From: AB-137-C09 sp964458185
GTDB lineage: Bacteria; Pseudomonadota; Zetaproteobacteria; Mariprofundales; Mariprofundaceae
Reading direction: 5' to 3'
Assembly: GCA_964458185.1 (NCBI GenBank)
Contig: CAYWFG010000002.1
Coordinates: 34,484 to 98,483 of the forward strand
DNA length: 64,000 bases
Position 1 is the first letter of the stretch, and the number at the start of each line of letters is the position of its first letter. The translations under genes were made by a program, and so were the position numbers. Below, piece after piece: positions 34,867 through 44,119 of the stretch. The notes beneath the pieces are model-generated. The model searched no databases and was not told where the DNA came from. It saw nothing but the letters and a program-made list of their open reading frames with translations.

Positions 34867-35676
34867 CTAAAAATATGCATAACCAAGCGAACCAACAAAG
34901 CTTGGTTTAGGTTGGTTGCGTTGTAAAATATCGACTAGACCAAGGTTCAACACAATAGGATAATCATGCAATGGAACAATAGAAAAACCAGCATTCAGGT
35001 CTTTCCCCGTCCAACTGGCAATCAATGAGCCTTGTGGATGAAAGTGAAAACCAACACTGGCAAAACCACCGATTTTATTATAATTCACATTAGGCGTATA
35101 GCTGTTAAACACATTGCTTTGAAAGCGACCATTACCGAAACCACCTGAGATAATCAGGTAATAAGGATGATAAGGATTATCAGGCTGAAGTGCAAAGACT
35201 TTGCTCAATGCCAGATAAGCGTTGGGTTTTACATTAGGCGCTCTCTTTGCTGTTCCCCATGTGGCTAAATTTTCCACACCCACAGCAATGGCAGCATTGC
35301 CTGGCAACCAGCGATGCAGTTTGGCTTCTACTGTACCACTATCGCCAAAGCGGGTTTTTAAACTAATAATGGATGCAGCGACTTCAAGCCCTACATATTT
35401 GGATGGATCACCCAAGCCGAAACCACCAGCAAACGAACCATCGGTCTTGTTTCCTGTCACATTACCCAAACGTCTACTGCCTGAAAGACCAACAAACCCT
35501 TGACCCCATTGCGCGCCAAAAGCCATGGGTGTACCAAAAGATGCACCCGGTGGAATCGCTGGGCGATCAAGAAATGTCACCGCCGAAGCTGCCGAAACAC
35601 TGCCTGCAACACCTGCCATGGGCAAAGCCATAAAAGCAAATGCAGCAAGCATCAGCTTTTGTTTGAAAAAACGCAT
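34867..35676 (-). CDS. Predicted outer-membrane beta-barrel-like exported protein
   Basis: A 269-residue protein from the ATG at 35676 (GGAGGA nine bases upstream). The signal peptide is MRFFKQKLMLAAFAFMALP...SVSA. The mature part has short amphipathic strands rich in Gly and aromatic residues (GGFGNGRF, GFASVGFHFHP, LIASWTG) and ends GSLGYAYF with a C-terminal Phe, as in many outer-membrane barrels. It is the first gene of a two-gene unit with the Gly/Ser-rich protein. The specific family is not recognised. Confidence 0.65.
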   Translation of the reverse strand: MRFFKQKLMLAAFAFMALPMAGVAGSVSAASAVTFLDRPAIPPGASFGTPMAFGAQWGQGFVGLSGSRRLGNVTGNKTDGSFAGGFGLGDPSKYVGLEVAASIISLKTRFGDSGTVEAKLHRWLPGNAAIAVGVENLATWGTAKRAPNVKPNAYLALSKVFALQPDNPYHPYYLIISGGFGNGRFQSNVFNSYTPNVNYNKIGGFASVGFHFHPQGSLIASWTGKDLNAGFSIVPLHDYPIVLNLGLVDILQRNQPKPSFVGSLGYAYF

Positions 35677-35832
35677 AATAAAAATCCTCCTTATAATTCC
35701 GACACCAATCAAAAACGATTGGACGAAAATTAACTTGCTTGTGGGCGGCTGGCAAGAACTTTGTTTCAATGTGTGACAGTTTGAAGCATGGCTATTGCAC
35801 ATCAAGGTGGCTGAAGCGCATAATTCGCGGCT

Positions 35833-36579
35833 ATGAAAATCATCGTACTGCTTATCCCTTTGTTAATATTGAGTGGCTGTGCCACTGTACACAATGATCA
35901 TGACCCTTTTGAATCAGTCAATCGTGTCACCAACACAATGAATGATGGCTTGGATAAAATCGCATTAAAACCACTGGCAACAGGCTATGAAGCGGTAACG
36001 TCCAAGGATTTTCGCACGGCGATCTCTAATTTTTTTGATAATGCCACTTACTTAAATACCGTACTCAACAGCTTTTTACAAGGCAAGGGCGAACAAGGCC
36101 TTAATGATTTGGGTCGTTTTTTGGTCAATAGCAGTATTGGTATGTTGGGCTTTGCCGATGTTGCATCTTCAGTTGGTTTAAAAAAACACAATGAAGACTT
36201 TGGGCAAACCCTCGCTGTGTGGGGCGTACCGCAGGGTGCGTATCTTGTTTACCCCTTTTATGGCCCTAATTCGGTGCGGCAAACGCCTGACTTTATCACT
36301 GCCACGGCAACCGATGCGTTATTTTGGGGGTCGTTGTTTCTTGCCCCGTCGATTACCATTCCTTTGGCAGTATTAAAATATACCGATCTTCGCGCACGGC
36401 TGAATGATGCTGCCGATATGCGTGATGACATGGCGCTGGATCCTTATTTGTTTACACGGGATGCATGGCGGCAACACCGTGTGTATCAAATATACGATGG
36501 TCATCCGCCAGAAGTGAAGCAATACAGCTCAGAAGATGACGACCCTTTTGCCGATGATGCCATGTTTTCAGAAGAATAA
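35833..36579 (+). CDS. mlaA: MlaA/VacJ outer-membrane lipoprotein (phospholipid retrograde transport)
   Basis: A 248-residue lipoprotein with lipobox LSGC (Cys16). The MlaA core is DPFESVNRVTNTMNDGLDKI, FFDNATYLNTVLNSFLQGK, DLGRFLVNSSIGMLGFADVA, EDFGQTLAVWGVPQGAYLV and DPYLFTRDAW. MlaA removes phospholipid from the outer leaflet of the outer membrane and passes it to MlaC. The rest of the Mla system is not in the window. An acidic tail follows the domain. Confidence 0.94.
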   Translation: MKIIVLLIPLLILSGCATVHNDHDPFESVNRVTNTMNDGLDKIALKPLATGYEAVTSKDFRTAISNFFDNATYLNTVLNSFLQGKGEQGLNDLGRFLVNSSIGMLGFADVASSVGLKKHNEDFGQTLAVWGVPQGAYLVYPFYGPNSVRQTPDFITATATDALFWGSLFLAPSITIPLAVLKYTDLRARLNDAADMRDDMALDPYLFTRDAWRQHRVYQIYDGHPPEVKQYSSEDDDPFADDAMFSEE

Positions 36580-36599
36580 GGAATAGGAATCACACCATT

Positions 36600-37259
36600 A
36601 TGGATATTAACGCTATTCTTCACGGCATCAGTGTTTGGGCGATTCCCGTACTGTTAGCCGTTGTCTTGCATGAGGTTGCCCACGGTCGCATGGCAGCGCT
36701 TTTAGGCGATGATACAGCACGGCAGATGGGGCGATTATCACTCAACCCCATGAAACATATTGATCCGATTGGCACGATAGCCATCCCCTTGTTGTTGATT
36801 GTGCTTCAGTCGCCGTTTTTATTTGGTTATGCCAAGCCTGTTCCCGTGGACTGGCGTAAACTTCGCAGACCCAAACAAGATATGGTGTGGGTCGCTCTTG
36901 CAGGGCCATTGGTCAATGCCTTACTGGTGGTGGTGTCGGTGGTGGTTCTTTGGCTGGCAACACAGAGTCCGCCATCATTGCGTTGGTTTGTAGAGCCGTT
37001 GGCGATGATGGCACAAGCATCTATCGTGATTAATGTGATTTTATGCTTATTTAATTTACTACCCATTCCGCCATTGGATGGTGGTCGTGTTGCCGTGGGG
37101 TTGTTACCCAGTGCTTTGGCAATGCCTTTGGCGCGTGTTGAGCCTTTTGGTTTTGTGATTATTATTGTTTTATTATTATCTGGGGTATTTCAAGCGGTAT
37201 TAGGCCCTGTGTTACAGTTTATTGCGGGTGGATTAATCGCATTTACCTTGCCATCATGA
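36600..37259 (+). CDS. Site-2 protease family (M50) membrane metalloprotease
   Basis: A 219-residue polytopic protein. Zinc motif HEVAH (H24, E25, H28) and the third ligand in NLLPIPPLDGG (D160) define the S2P/M50 core. FGYAKPVPVD and AGPLVNALL are typical of the short YwhC/SREBP-like group without PDZ domains. It probably cleaves membrane-embedded substrates; none can be named. It follows mlaA by 20 bases. Confidence 0.9.
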   Translation: MDINAILHGISVWAIPVLLAVVLHEVAHGRMAALLGDDTARQMGRLSLNPMKHIDPIGTIAIPLLLIVLQSPFLFGYAKPVPVDWRKLRRPKQDMVWVALAGPLVNALLVVVSVVVLWLATQSPPSLRWFVEPLAMMAQASIVINVILCLFNLLPIPPLDGGRVAVGLLPSALAMPLARVEPFGFVIIIVLLLSGVFQAVLGPVLQFIAGGLIAFTLPS

Positions 37260-37311
37260 TGAAAGCTTTTTAATATAGCAGACGATCGTTCTTCTCACAG
37301 GAGGTTGAATC

Positions 37312-37698
37312 ATGTCTCGCCTGAACCTTGACAAACCCATGCCTTTATCCCCTCGTTTATCGATCTACCGATGGCGTGCGCCGATGCTTGCCAGTATTGC
37401 TCACCGTGGTAGCGGTATGCTTCTTCTTGTTTTTTTGTTGTTTATCATTTGTCTGTTTGATGCTGTGAATGGTTCACCCGAGCAATTTTTATTACTGCAA
37501 CAATGGATGCAAAGTACGATCGGGCATCTTTTTCTTTGGTGTGCTGGTGCTGCGCTGATCTATCATTTGTGCAATGGCGTGCGCTTTATGTTGCTGGATA
37601 TAGGCGTAGGCGAATCTCGCCAACAGATGCGTTTAAATGCTAATATAAACCTTATCATTGGCGTATTATCGTTGCTCTTCATGATGGTTCTTTTATGA
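37312..37698 (+). CDS. sdhC: Succinate dehydrogenase cytochrome b556 subunit
   Basis: A 128-residue, three-helix anchor subunit of complex II. The family signature RLSIYRWRAPMLASIAHRGSG contains the Ser/Arg quinone-site residues and the haem-ligand His lies in the second helix (YHLCNGVRFMLLD). AGGAGG precedes the start. It overlaps sdhD by four bases. Confidence 0.93.
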   Translation: MSRLNLDKPMPLSPRLSIYRWRAPMLASIAHRGSGMLLLVFLLFIICLFDAVNGSPEQFLLLQQWMQSTIGHLFLWCAGAALIYHLCNGVRFMLLDIGVGESRQQMRLNANINLIIGVLSLLFMMVLL

Positions 37699-38039
37699 AA
37701 CCATCATTAAGAGGTCAACACGGTAGCCCAGAATGGTACTTTCAACGCTTGAGCGCTATTGTTTTATTATGCTTATCCCCTGCTGTTTTATGGTTGGTTA
37801 TTGGCATCGAACAGGGTCAGCTTAACCAAGTAATGATTCAACATTGGCTAACCATGCCGCTGGTGCAGTTAGCGCACAGTCTTTTTGCTGTTGCTGTATT
37901 ATTGCATGGCTACCTTGGTGTAAAAATCATCATGGAAGACTACCTTCATCAGGCCAAGTGGCGGGTGGCAACCTTAGCAGTGGTACAACTGATAGCTGTT
38001 GCGACACTTATTTTCTGGCTCACCGCTATCTGGTTTTAA
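37695..38039 (+). CDS. sdhD: Succinate dehydrogenase membrane anchor subunit
   Basis: A 114-residue, three-helix protein. GSPEWYFQRLSAIVLL near the N-terminus and LLHGYLGVKIIMEDYLH (haem-ligand His and the quinone-site Asp/Tyr) match SdhD. Order sdhCDAB is the standard proteobacterial one. Confidence 0.9.
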   Translation: MKPSLRGQHGSPEWYFQRLSAIVLLCLSPAVLWLVIGIEQGQLNQVMIQHWLTMPLVQLAHSLFAVAVLLHGYLGVKIIMEDYLHQAKWRVATLAVVQLIAVATLIFWLTAIWF

Positions 38040-38050
38040 CGGAGTACTCC

Positions 38051-39847
38051 ATGGCTTATTTATCCAATGAAGACGTTGAACATCATTTTTATGATTTGGT
38101 TATCGTCGGTGCGGGTGGCGCAGGGCTTCGCTGCGCCTTGCAGTTGGCACAAACAGGTGCGCGCGTGGCAGTCGTTACCAAGGTGTTACCAACACGCTCG
38201 CATACCGTTGCTGCCCAAGGCGGCATTAACGCTGCGTTGGGGAATGTGCAAACGGATCATTGGCACTGGCATATGTATGACACCATCAAGGGGTCTGATT
38301 ACCTTGGCGATCAAGATGCCATCGAATACATGTGCCGTGCAGCCCCCCTTTTGGTGCGTGAGTTGGAACACTTTGGCGTTCCTTTTTCACGGCTGGACTC
38401 GGGTAAAATTTACCAACGTCCTTTTGGTGGTCAGTCGCGTGAATTTGGTAAGGGCGGGCAAGCTTCGCGGACGTGTGCCGCAGCAGACCGCACAGGTCAT
38501 GCGATTTTACACAGTTTGTACCAACAAAACCTTAAGGCAGGCACGCATTTTCATGAAGAATTCTTTGCTCTTGATTTAATCACCGATCAAGACGGCTGCC
38601 ATGGACTGATGACATGGGATATTGCCCAAGGTGCTTACCACCTTTTTCAAGCCAAGGCAGTGATTCTTGCCACTGGTGGCGCAGGACGTATTTTTCAAAC
38701 CACTACCAATGCCCATATTTGTACGGGCGATGGGGGTGCCTTGGCATTGAATGCAGGCTTTGCCGTAGAAGACATGGAGTTTTTCCAATTTCACCCAACA
38801 GGCGTTGCCGATGTGGGACCTTTAATCAGTGAGGCAGTGCGCGGCGAAGGCGGTTATTTGCTGAACAGCGAAGGGGAGCGGTTCATGCTTCGTTATGCCC
38901 CCACCGATCAAGACCTCGCTTGTCGAGATGTTGTCTCCCGTGCCATAGCCTTGGAAATTCGTGCGGGGCGGGGCTGCGGTGTAAACAAAGACCATGCACT
39001 GCTCAAAGTCGATCATTTAGGCAAAGAAACCATCATGCAACGCTTGCCCAATATTCATGAACTTGCGCTGCGTTTTGCAGGCGTAGACTGCACCAAAGAA
39101 CCCATCCCCGTGCAACCCACAGCACATTACACCATGGGTGGTATTCCAAGCAACCGTTTTGGCGAGGTGGTGAGTTGCGATGATGCAGGGGTAGAACATG
39201 CCGTGGCAGGCTTGTTTGCCATCGGTGAAGCGGCATGTGCATCAGTACATGGAGCAAATCGCTTGGGGGGTAATTCGTTGCTTGAAATCGTGGTGTTTGG
39301 TCGGGCTTGTGGCAATCGTGTTGCTAAATACCTGCGCAGACACCGTTACCACCCCAGTATTTCGCCCGACTGCTGGCAACGTGGTGTGGCACGAATTGAT
39401 CGTTGGCTGGGTTCGGCATCGGCAAATAGGGATTGCACCACCAGCGAGCTTCGCCAAAACATGCAGCAATTAATGCAAACCCATTTCAGTGTTTACCGTA
39501 CCGCAGATGTGATGCAAGAAGGGGTGGATAAGCTGGAGAAACTCGCCACATCGTTGTGTGATGCAACCATTCACGATGGTGCGCGTTTGTTTAACACTGA
39601 ATTAATCGAAGCGTTGGAACTTGAAAACTTGATGTTGATGGCAAGAGCCTGTGCTGCATCGGCATTGGCGCGCCAAGAGTCGCGGGGAGCGCATGCCCGC
39701 GATGATTTCCCTGAACGAAATGATGATGAATGGATGAAACACTCGCTGGCACATATTAACGATGAGGGTGTGTTCATCAGCTACAAACCCGTGCGCACCC
39801 GCCCGATGACGGTGGCAACATTCCCGCCTAAAAAGAGGGTGTACTGA
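38051..39847 (+). CDS. sdhA: Succinate dehydrogenase flavoprotein subunit
   Basis: A 598-residue catalytic subunit. The start at 38051 has GGAG seven bases upstream. FAD-binding VIVGAGGAGLR and the flavinylation segment RSHTVAAQGGINAALGN (covalent FAD on the His) are present, followed by FGGQSREFGKGGQASRTC, FFQFHPTGV and the catalytic Arg region TAHYTMGGIPSN. It oxidises succinate to fumarate. SdhE from 24.3 kb presumably loads its FAD. Confidence 0.97.
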   Translation: MAYLSNEDVEHHFYDLVIVGAGGAGLRCALQLAQTGARVAVVTKVLPTRSHTVAAQGGINAALGNVQTDHWHWHMYDTIKGSDYLGDQDAIEYMCRAAPLLVRELEHFGVPFSRLDSGKIYQRPFGGQSREFGKGGQASRTCAAADRTGHAILHSLYQQNLKAGTHFHEEFFALDLITDQDGCHGLMTWDIAQGAYHLFQAKAVILATGGAGRIFQTTTNAHICTGDGGALALNAGFAVEDMEFFQFHPTGVADVGPLISEAVRGEGGYLLNSEGERFMLRYAPTDQDLACRDVVSRAIALEIRAGRGCGVNKDHALLKVDHLGKETIMQRLPNIHELALRFAGVDCTKEPIPVQPTAHYTMGGIPSNRFGEVVSCDDAGVEHAVAGLFAIGEAACASVHGANRLGGNSLLEIVVFGRACGNRVAKYLRRHRYHPSISPDCWQRGVARIDRWLGSASANRDCTTSELRQNMQQLMQTHFSVYRTADVMQEGVDKLEKLATSLCDATIHDGARLFNTELIEALELENLMLMARACAASALARQESRGAHARDDFPERNDDEWMKHSLAHINDEGVFISYKPVRTRPMTVATFPPKKRVY

Positions 39848-40560
39848 TGAGCAATACCACTGTTTCTTTACGCATTTATCGCTACCAACCTGAAGCGGAT
39901 GATGCGCCCAGCATGCAAGATTTTCATATCCCCGTTGACAACCCCAGTATGAAATTATTGGATGCGCTGAATTACATTAAGTGGAATCTTGATGGTAGCT
40001 TAACCTATCGACGCTCTTGTGGTGAAGGCGTGTGCGGCTCTGATGGCATGAACATCAATGGCGTGAACGGCTTAGCATGCATCACACCACTGCTGGGGCT
40101 GAAGCAACCGATACAAATAAATCCCTTACCCAGCATGCCTGTGATTCGTGATTTGGTGGTCGATACCACGCATTTTTTTGATCAATATAAGTTAATCAAA
40201 CCTTGGCTGAAAAACGAACAACCCTCGCCTGAAGCCGAACACTTACAAACACCGACGCAACGGGCAGCACTTGATGGCATGTACGAATGCATCTTATGCG
40301 GCTGTTGCACTACATCTTGCCCGTCGTGGTGGTGGAATGGCGACCGTTTTCTTGGTCCTGCGGCATTGTTGCAGGCTGATCGCTGGCTAAAAGACTCCCG
40401 CGACGAAGCGCAAGATGAACGCTTGGATCAATTGGACGATAGCTTTCGTTTGTACCGCTGCCATCAGATCATGAATTGCATGGATGCTTGCCCTAAAGCA
40501 CTGAACCCCAGCAAAGCAATCAATGATATTCGTCGTCGTTTATTGTTGCGCGAGCGGTAG
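39847..40560 (+). CDS. sdhB: Succinate dehydrogenase iron-sulfur subunit
   Basis: A 237-residue subunit. 2Fe-2S ligands are C58, C63, D66 and C78 (with Asp as in E. coli). 4Fe-4S ligands are C148, C151, C154 and C215-region; the 3Fe-4S site uses C158, C205 and C211 in YRCHQIMNCMDACPK. It shares one base with sdhA. Its 3' end overlaps the convergent OmpA-like gene by 41 bases. Confidence 0.96.
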   Translation: MSNTTVSLRIYRYQPEADDAPSMQDFHIPVDNPSMKLLDALNYIKWNLDGSLTYRRSCGEGVCGSDGMNINGVNGLACITPLLGLKQPIQINPLPSMPVIRDLVVDTTHFFDQYKLIKPWLKNEQPSPEAEHLQTPTQRAALDGMYECILCGCCTTSCPSWWWNGDRFLGPAALLQADRWLKDSRDEAQDERLDQLDDSFRLYRCHQIMNCMDACPKALNPSKAINDIRRRLLLRER

Positions 40561-41413
40561 TATATAATATCTCTACTCGCCGATTTTTTGCCGCTGCTGC
40601 TTCTGTATTGGCGGAGTCAATCGGCTCAGCTTCCCCCACACCTTGGGTTTCAATGGTTAATGTATGCGCAAGTTTGCTGTGCAAGAAATAAGCAACTGCC
40701 TTAGCACGCTGCTTAGATAATGCGACATTATAATCAAATGTTCCTTGTTGATCGGTATGCCCTATAATTTGTAAACGACCTGTATTGCCATGAAAGTCAC
40801 TCAACCATTGTTGCAAAACATGCTTTGCTTCATCTTTTAACACAGCCTGATCAAAATCAAACAACACCGTATCAGCAAAAGAATAACGATTAGCAGAGCC
40901 AATCGCGGCAATGGCAGTGATGTCTGCCCCAGGGGTGGTGGATTGGCATGATTGCTTTAAATCAGTGAGGCGCACATAATTGAAGTGTTGCCCTGATGGT
41001 ATATACGGGTGAATATCCAAACTTGCTGTTGCACCTGCAATATTGCCGATAGCCAACCAGTCCTGACCATTGACCGAAATATCTACCTTGGTGGGTTCAA
41101 TGTTGGGGCCGATTTCAAAAACATACAAATCATCACCATCAACATCAATCAAGGCATTATCGGTAAAACGTACTACCAGCACGCCACCACAGCCCAAGGT
41201 TAAGGAAGGCTGATGATGCGATGGTTTTCCTAGAACCAAATCAGGGCTATTATTAGTTTTTCTTTTAGCAGCAGGTGATCCTTCGGCAAAAGAAACAACA
41301 GCATCAGCAAAAACACGAGCGTCTAATGTAGCGGTACTGGTTGCAGCTTCCAATGGTAATACAAACACACCCCAGCAACACAATAGCACACTCAAATGAA
41401 AAACATTACGCAT
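40520..41413 (-). CDS. Exported protein with C-terminal OmpA peptidoglycan-binding domain
   Basis: A 297-residue protein (ATG at 41413; an in-frame ATG at 41434 is possible) with a signal peptide ending PLEAA. Residues about 30-170 form a beta-rich domain with DVDGDDLYVFEIG and VDISVNGQDWLAIGN, seen in secreted or cell-surface proteins, and two cysteines. Residues about 180-290 are OmpA-like: DTVLFDFDQAVLKDEAK, IIGHTDQQGTFDYNVALSKQRAKAV and KNRRVEILY. It probably anchors to peptidoglycan. It overlaps the small upstream ORF and is the last gene of the long minus-strand operon. Confidence 0.85.
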   Translation of the reverse strand: MRNVFHLSVLLCCWGVFVLPLEAATSTATLDARVFADAVVSFAEGSPAAKRKTNNSPDLVLGKPSHHQPSLTLGCGGVLVVRFTDNALIDVDGDDLYVFEIGPNIEPTKVDISVNGQDWLAIGNIAGATASLDIHPYIPSGQHFNYVRLTDLKQSCQSTTPGADITAIAAIGSANRYSFADTVLFDFDQAVLKDEAKHVLQQWLSDFHGNTGRLQIIGHTDQQGTFDYNVALSKQRAKAVAYFLHSKLAHTLTIETQGVGEAEPIDSANTEAAAAKNRRVEILYTTARATINDDEYH

Positions 41414-41562
41414 TATTTCTTTTCGTTTTTCCATGTATTAATTTCTTGTTCTGCAAGCTTTTTTTCTTGTTGTCGTTTGTTTTTTTTGCCAGCTTCGTGA
41501 ACACCACCCTTGCGCATGATGGGGGCGCGGACAACAGGGTTGCGAGGTTTGATACGTTTCAT
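41407..41562 (-). CDS. Conserved-looking 51-residue basic protein, possibly frameshifted
   Basis: A short ORF starting MKRIKPRNPVVRAPIMRKGG and continuing VHEAGKKNKRQQEKS. The KPRNP...RKGGVH pattern is familiar from short basic proteins of unknown function in proteobacteria. In the annotated frame it ends 6 bases inside the OmpA-like gene. A single base gain in the A6 run at 41460-41465 (minus strand GAAAAAAGC) would give an alternative acidic/basic helical tail that stops at TAATG, exactly at the next start codon. A one-base deletion, slippage or sequencing error is therefore possible. Confidence 0.55.
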
Positions 41563-41573
41563 TTTTGAACCAC

Positions 41574-42641
41574 CTACTTTATCTGTCTGTGTACACGAGA
41601 GCCTACACGGGTGAGCAACTCATAAGCAATCGTAGCCAAACCCTCTGCCACTGTCGAGACCAAGTGCGTTGCATTCCAAAAGGTTAATGGCTCACCTTTC
41701 ATTGCCTTAGCGTTGCCAAGGTCAACCATGCAATAATCCATGCATACACGACCAACAATGGGGCAAGCCTCCCCTGATAATGTATACAATACACCTAGGT
41801 TGGACAAAGCACGGGGAATACCATCGCCATAACCTGCGCCGATGATGCCGATACGCATGCTTTGCAAAGCGGTAAAACTTGCGCCATAGCCGATACTTTC
41901 TCCAGCATTTAACTGCCGCACTTGTATCACACGGGCAAACAAATGCATCACAGGGCGCAAACCAAAGGTGACTCCTGCACAAGGTTCAATACCATACAAG
42001 CCAATGCCAGGGCGAACTGCATCAAATACTTGGTTTGGCATGGTGAGTACGCCTGCGGTATTTAATAATGATGCCTGTAATGTAGGCAAGAGAACGCGCC
42101 ATTGGTCAAAGCGTTTGATTTGCTGGGTGTTGAGCGAGTGTTCTGGGGTATCAGCACAAGCTAAATGAGACAATAAACCAACCGTATGCATGCCACATTG
42201 TTCGGCATATTGCCACAACGCTGCGGGGTCATCTGCGCCAGTTCGTGCCATGCCTGTGTCAACCTTCAACCAAATACTGCCCTTAAATTTTTGTTTTTTT
42301 AGCAAATTAACTTGTGAGGGAGCAATAAGCACAGGCGATAATTGGTATTGTACCGAAAAACCCGCATCATCTTGATCGGCAATGCCTGCTAGCAAGACAA
42401 TAGCGGCATCAATATGCAACGATTGCAGCAATAAACGAAGTATACGACCTTCATCAGCATCGGTAACAGCAAAGCACTGGCAACCTTCATCGGTCAGCGT
42501 TGGTACAATCTGTGCTACACCATGACCATACGCATCGGCTTTGACCACGGCCATCACTGTCGCCTGAGCTGCATGTTTGTTTAATAAACGAAAGTTATGC
42601 CGTAGCGCATCAGTATCAATTTCTGCGACAACACCACGCAT
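41574..42641 (-). CDS. alr: Alanine racemase
   Basis: A 355-residue PLP enzyme that supplies D-alanine for peptidoglycan. AVVKADAYGHG carries the PLP lysine Lys34; WLKVDTGMARTG, RPGIGLYG and the opposite-face base segment SIGYGASF, IIGAGYGDGIPR and VGRVCMDYCMVDLG are all present. It lies between fmt (zero-base gap) and the small basic protein. Confidence 0.95.
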   Translation of the reverse strand: MRGVVAEIDTDALRHNFRLLNKHAAQATVMAVVKADAYGHGVAQIVPTLTDEGCQCFAVTDADEGRILRLLLQSLHIDAAIVLLAGIADQDDAGFSVQYQLSPVLIAPSQVNLLKKQKFKGSIWLKVDTGMARTGADDPAALWQYAEQCGMHTVGLLSHLACADTPEHSLNTQQIKRFDQWRVLLPTLQASLLNTAGVLTMPNQVFDAVRPGIGLYGIEPCAGVTFGLRPVMHLFARVIQVRQLNAGESIGYGASFTALQSMRIGIIGAGYGDGIPRALSNLGVLYTLSGEACPIVGRVCMDYCMVDLGNAKAMKGEPLTFWNATHLVSTVAEGLATIAYELLTRVGSRVHRQIK

Positions 42642-43595
42642 TTAGCAATCAGAAGAAAGAGGGAAATAATCCCCGACACGGAGGCGTTGACCTCTGGCAA
42701 AATCCGCCGCAGCCATCGAAGCTTTTCCTTCAGGTTGCACTTGGCTGATGCGGTAGCAACTACCCTTACCACAGATAATATCGATCCCTTCTTTTAAACC
42801 AACAATACCCCCTGTCGAAGCATTGGTATCAGGCATTAAAATCACAGAGCCCGCGATAATTTTTAACCACCGTGCTTGAAAACGGCAACGCGCACCGGGC
42901 TTAGGGGTGAAACAACGCACCATGCGATCAATCATCTGGGCTGATTGTTGCCAATCAATATAGCGATCATCGACAGTGATTTTTTTTGCGTAGTTAATGC
43001 CTTGTGACGATTGTTGCATGGCACACATTTCTTGATGCATAATATCATTAAGGGCAACAGACAACAAACTTGCCCCTGCATCAGCCAACTGCAACCATAA
43101 ATCTACGCCTACGGTATCTCCCTCAATAGGAATCGTGACAGTACAATAAATAGGGCCTGTATCCAGTCCTTCTTCCATGCGCATGATGCATACCCCAGTA
43201 TGGGCATCTCCTGCCAACATTGCCCGTTCAATGGGGGCTGCCCCACGCCATCGAGGCAATAATGAGGCATGAACATTAATAGGAGCAATGCGCACTGCAG
43301 CAAGCCATGCAGGTGGTAAAATCATGCCGTAAGCCACCACGACTAAAAAATCAGCTTCTTTTTGTTGCAACCATGCCAATGCTTCATCATTGTCTTTTAA
43401 TGTATGCGGCGTGATACAATCTAATTGATTGGCTATGGCAATACGCTTAACTGCCGATGGCATCAGCTTCATGCCACGCCCTGCCTTGCGGTCGGGTTGG
43501 GTCATGACCCCAACAACATGAACAGCAGGGTTATCTAATAATGTCTGCAAACAAGTCGCAGCAAAGGTGGGGGTTCCTGCAAAAACAATGTTCAT
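42642..43595 (-). CDS. fmt: Methionyl-tRNA formyltransferase
   Basis: A 317-residue enzyme that formylates initiator Met-tRNA. INVHASLLPRWRGAAP includes the catalytic N107/H109 and SLLPRWRG loop, then EEGLDTGPI; the C-terminal OB domain follows. It overlaps def by four bases; the def-fmt pair is standard. Confidence 0.96.
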   Translation of the reverse strand: MNIVFAGTPTFAATCLQTLLDNPAVHVVGVMTQPDRKAGRGMKLMPSAVKRIAIANQLDCITPHTLKDNDEALAWLQQKEADFLVVVAYGMILPPAWLAAVRIAPINVHASLLPRWRGAAPIERAMLAGDAHTGVCIMRMEEGLDTGPIYCTVTIPIEGDTVGVDLWLQLADAGASLLSVALNDIMHQEMCAMQQSSQGINYAKKITVDDRYIDWQQSAQMIDRMVRCFTPKPGARCRFQARWLKIIAGSVILMPDTNASTGGIVGLKEGIDIICGKGSCYRISQVQPEGKASMAAADFARGQRLRVGDYFPLSSDC

Positions 43596-44119
43596 TCGAT
43601 AAAATGCTTTTGCATGCGCTTGGCAATCATGCGGCGTTTAAGCGGCGATAAATAATCAACAAACAAACGACCATCCAAATGATCTAACTCATGCTGCAAT
43701 GCGGTTGCCATAAAACCATCAAAATCACGTTCATGTTGCTTGCCTTGTTCATCATACCAGCGAACACGAACAGCAATCGGGCGCGTTACTTCTTCGTAAG
43801 TTTCAGGTACAGAGAGACAGCCTTCTTCAAAGGGGGTCGTTGTTTCGCTTCGCCACACAATCGTAGGGTTAATCCATACATGAAGTTCACGGGTATCCGT
43901 TTTTTTATTTTCTTCGTTGCGCCAAATGGTATCGGTGATGGCAAGCCGCAATGGTACACCCACTTGGGGCGCAGCAAGCCCCACCCCTGGTGCATCGTAC
44001 ATGGTTTCTACCATGTCTTGAATAAGGGTCGTTACATCATCAGCCAAAGGGAAAGCTACAGGCTTAGCGACCTTTGCCAGCAAGGGATCAGGGTAAATGA
44101 GAATGCGTCGAACACTCAT
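43592..44119 (-). CDS. def: Peptide deformylase
   Basis: A 175-residue metalloenzyme. The three motifs GVGLAAPQ (45-52), EEGCLSVP (Cys101) and QHELDH (H143, E144, H147) are complete. It removes the N-formyl group from nascent proteins. It overlaps lysC and fmt by four bases each. Confidence 0.97.
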   Translation of the reverse strand: MSVRRILIYPDPLLAKVAKPVAFPLADDVTTLIQDMVETMYDAPGVGLAAPQVGVPLRLAITDTIWRNEENKKTDTRELHVWINPTIVWRSETTTPFEEGCLSVPETYEEVTRPIAVRVRWYDEQGKQHERDFDGFMATALQHELDHLDGRLFVDYLSPLKRRMIAKRMQKHFIE

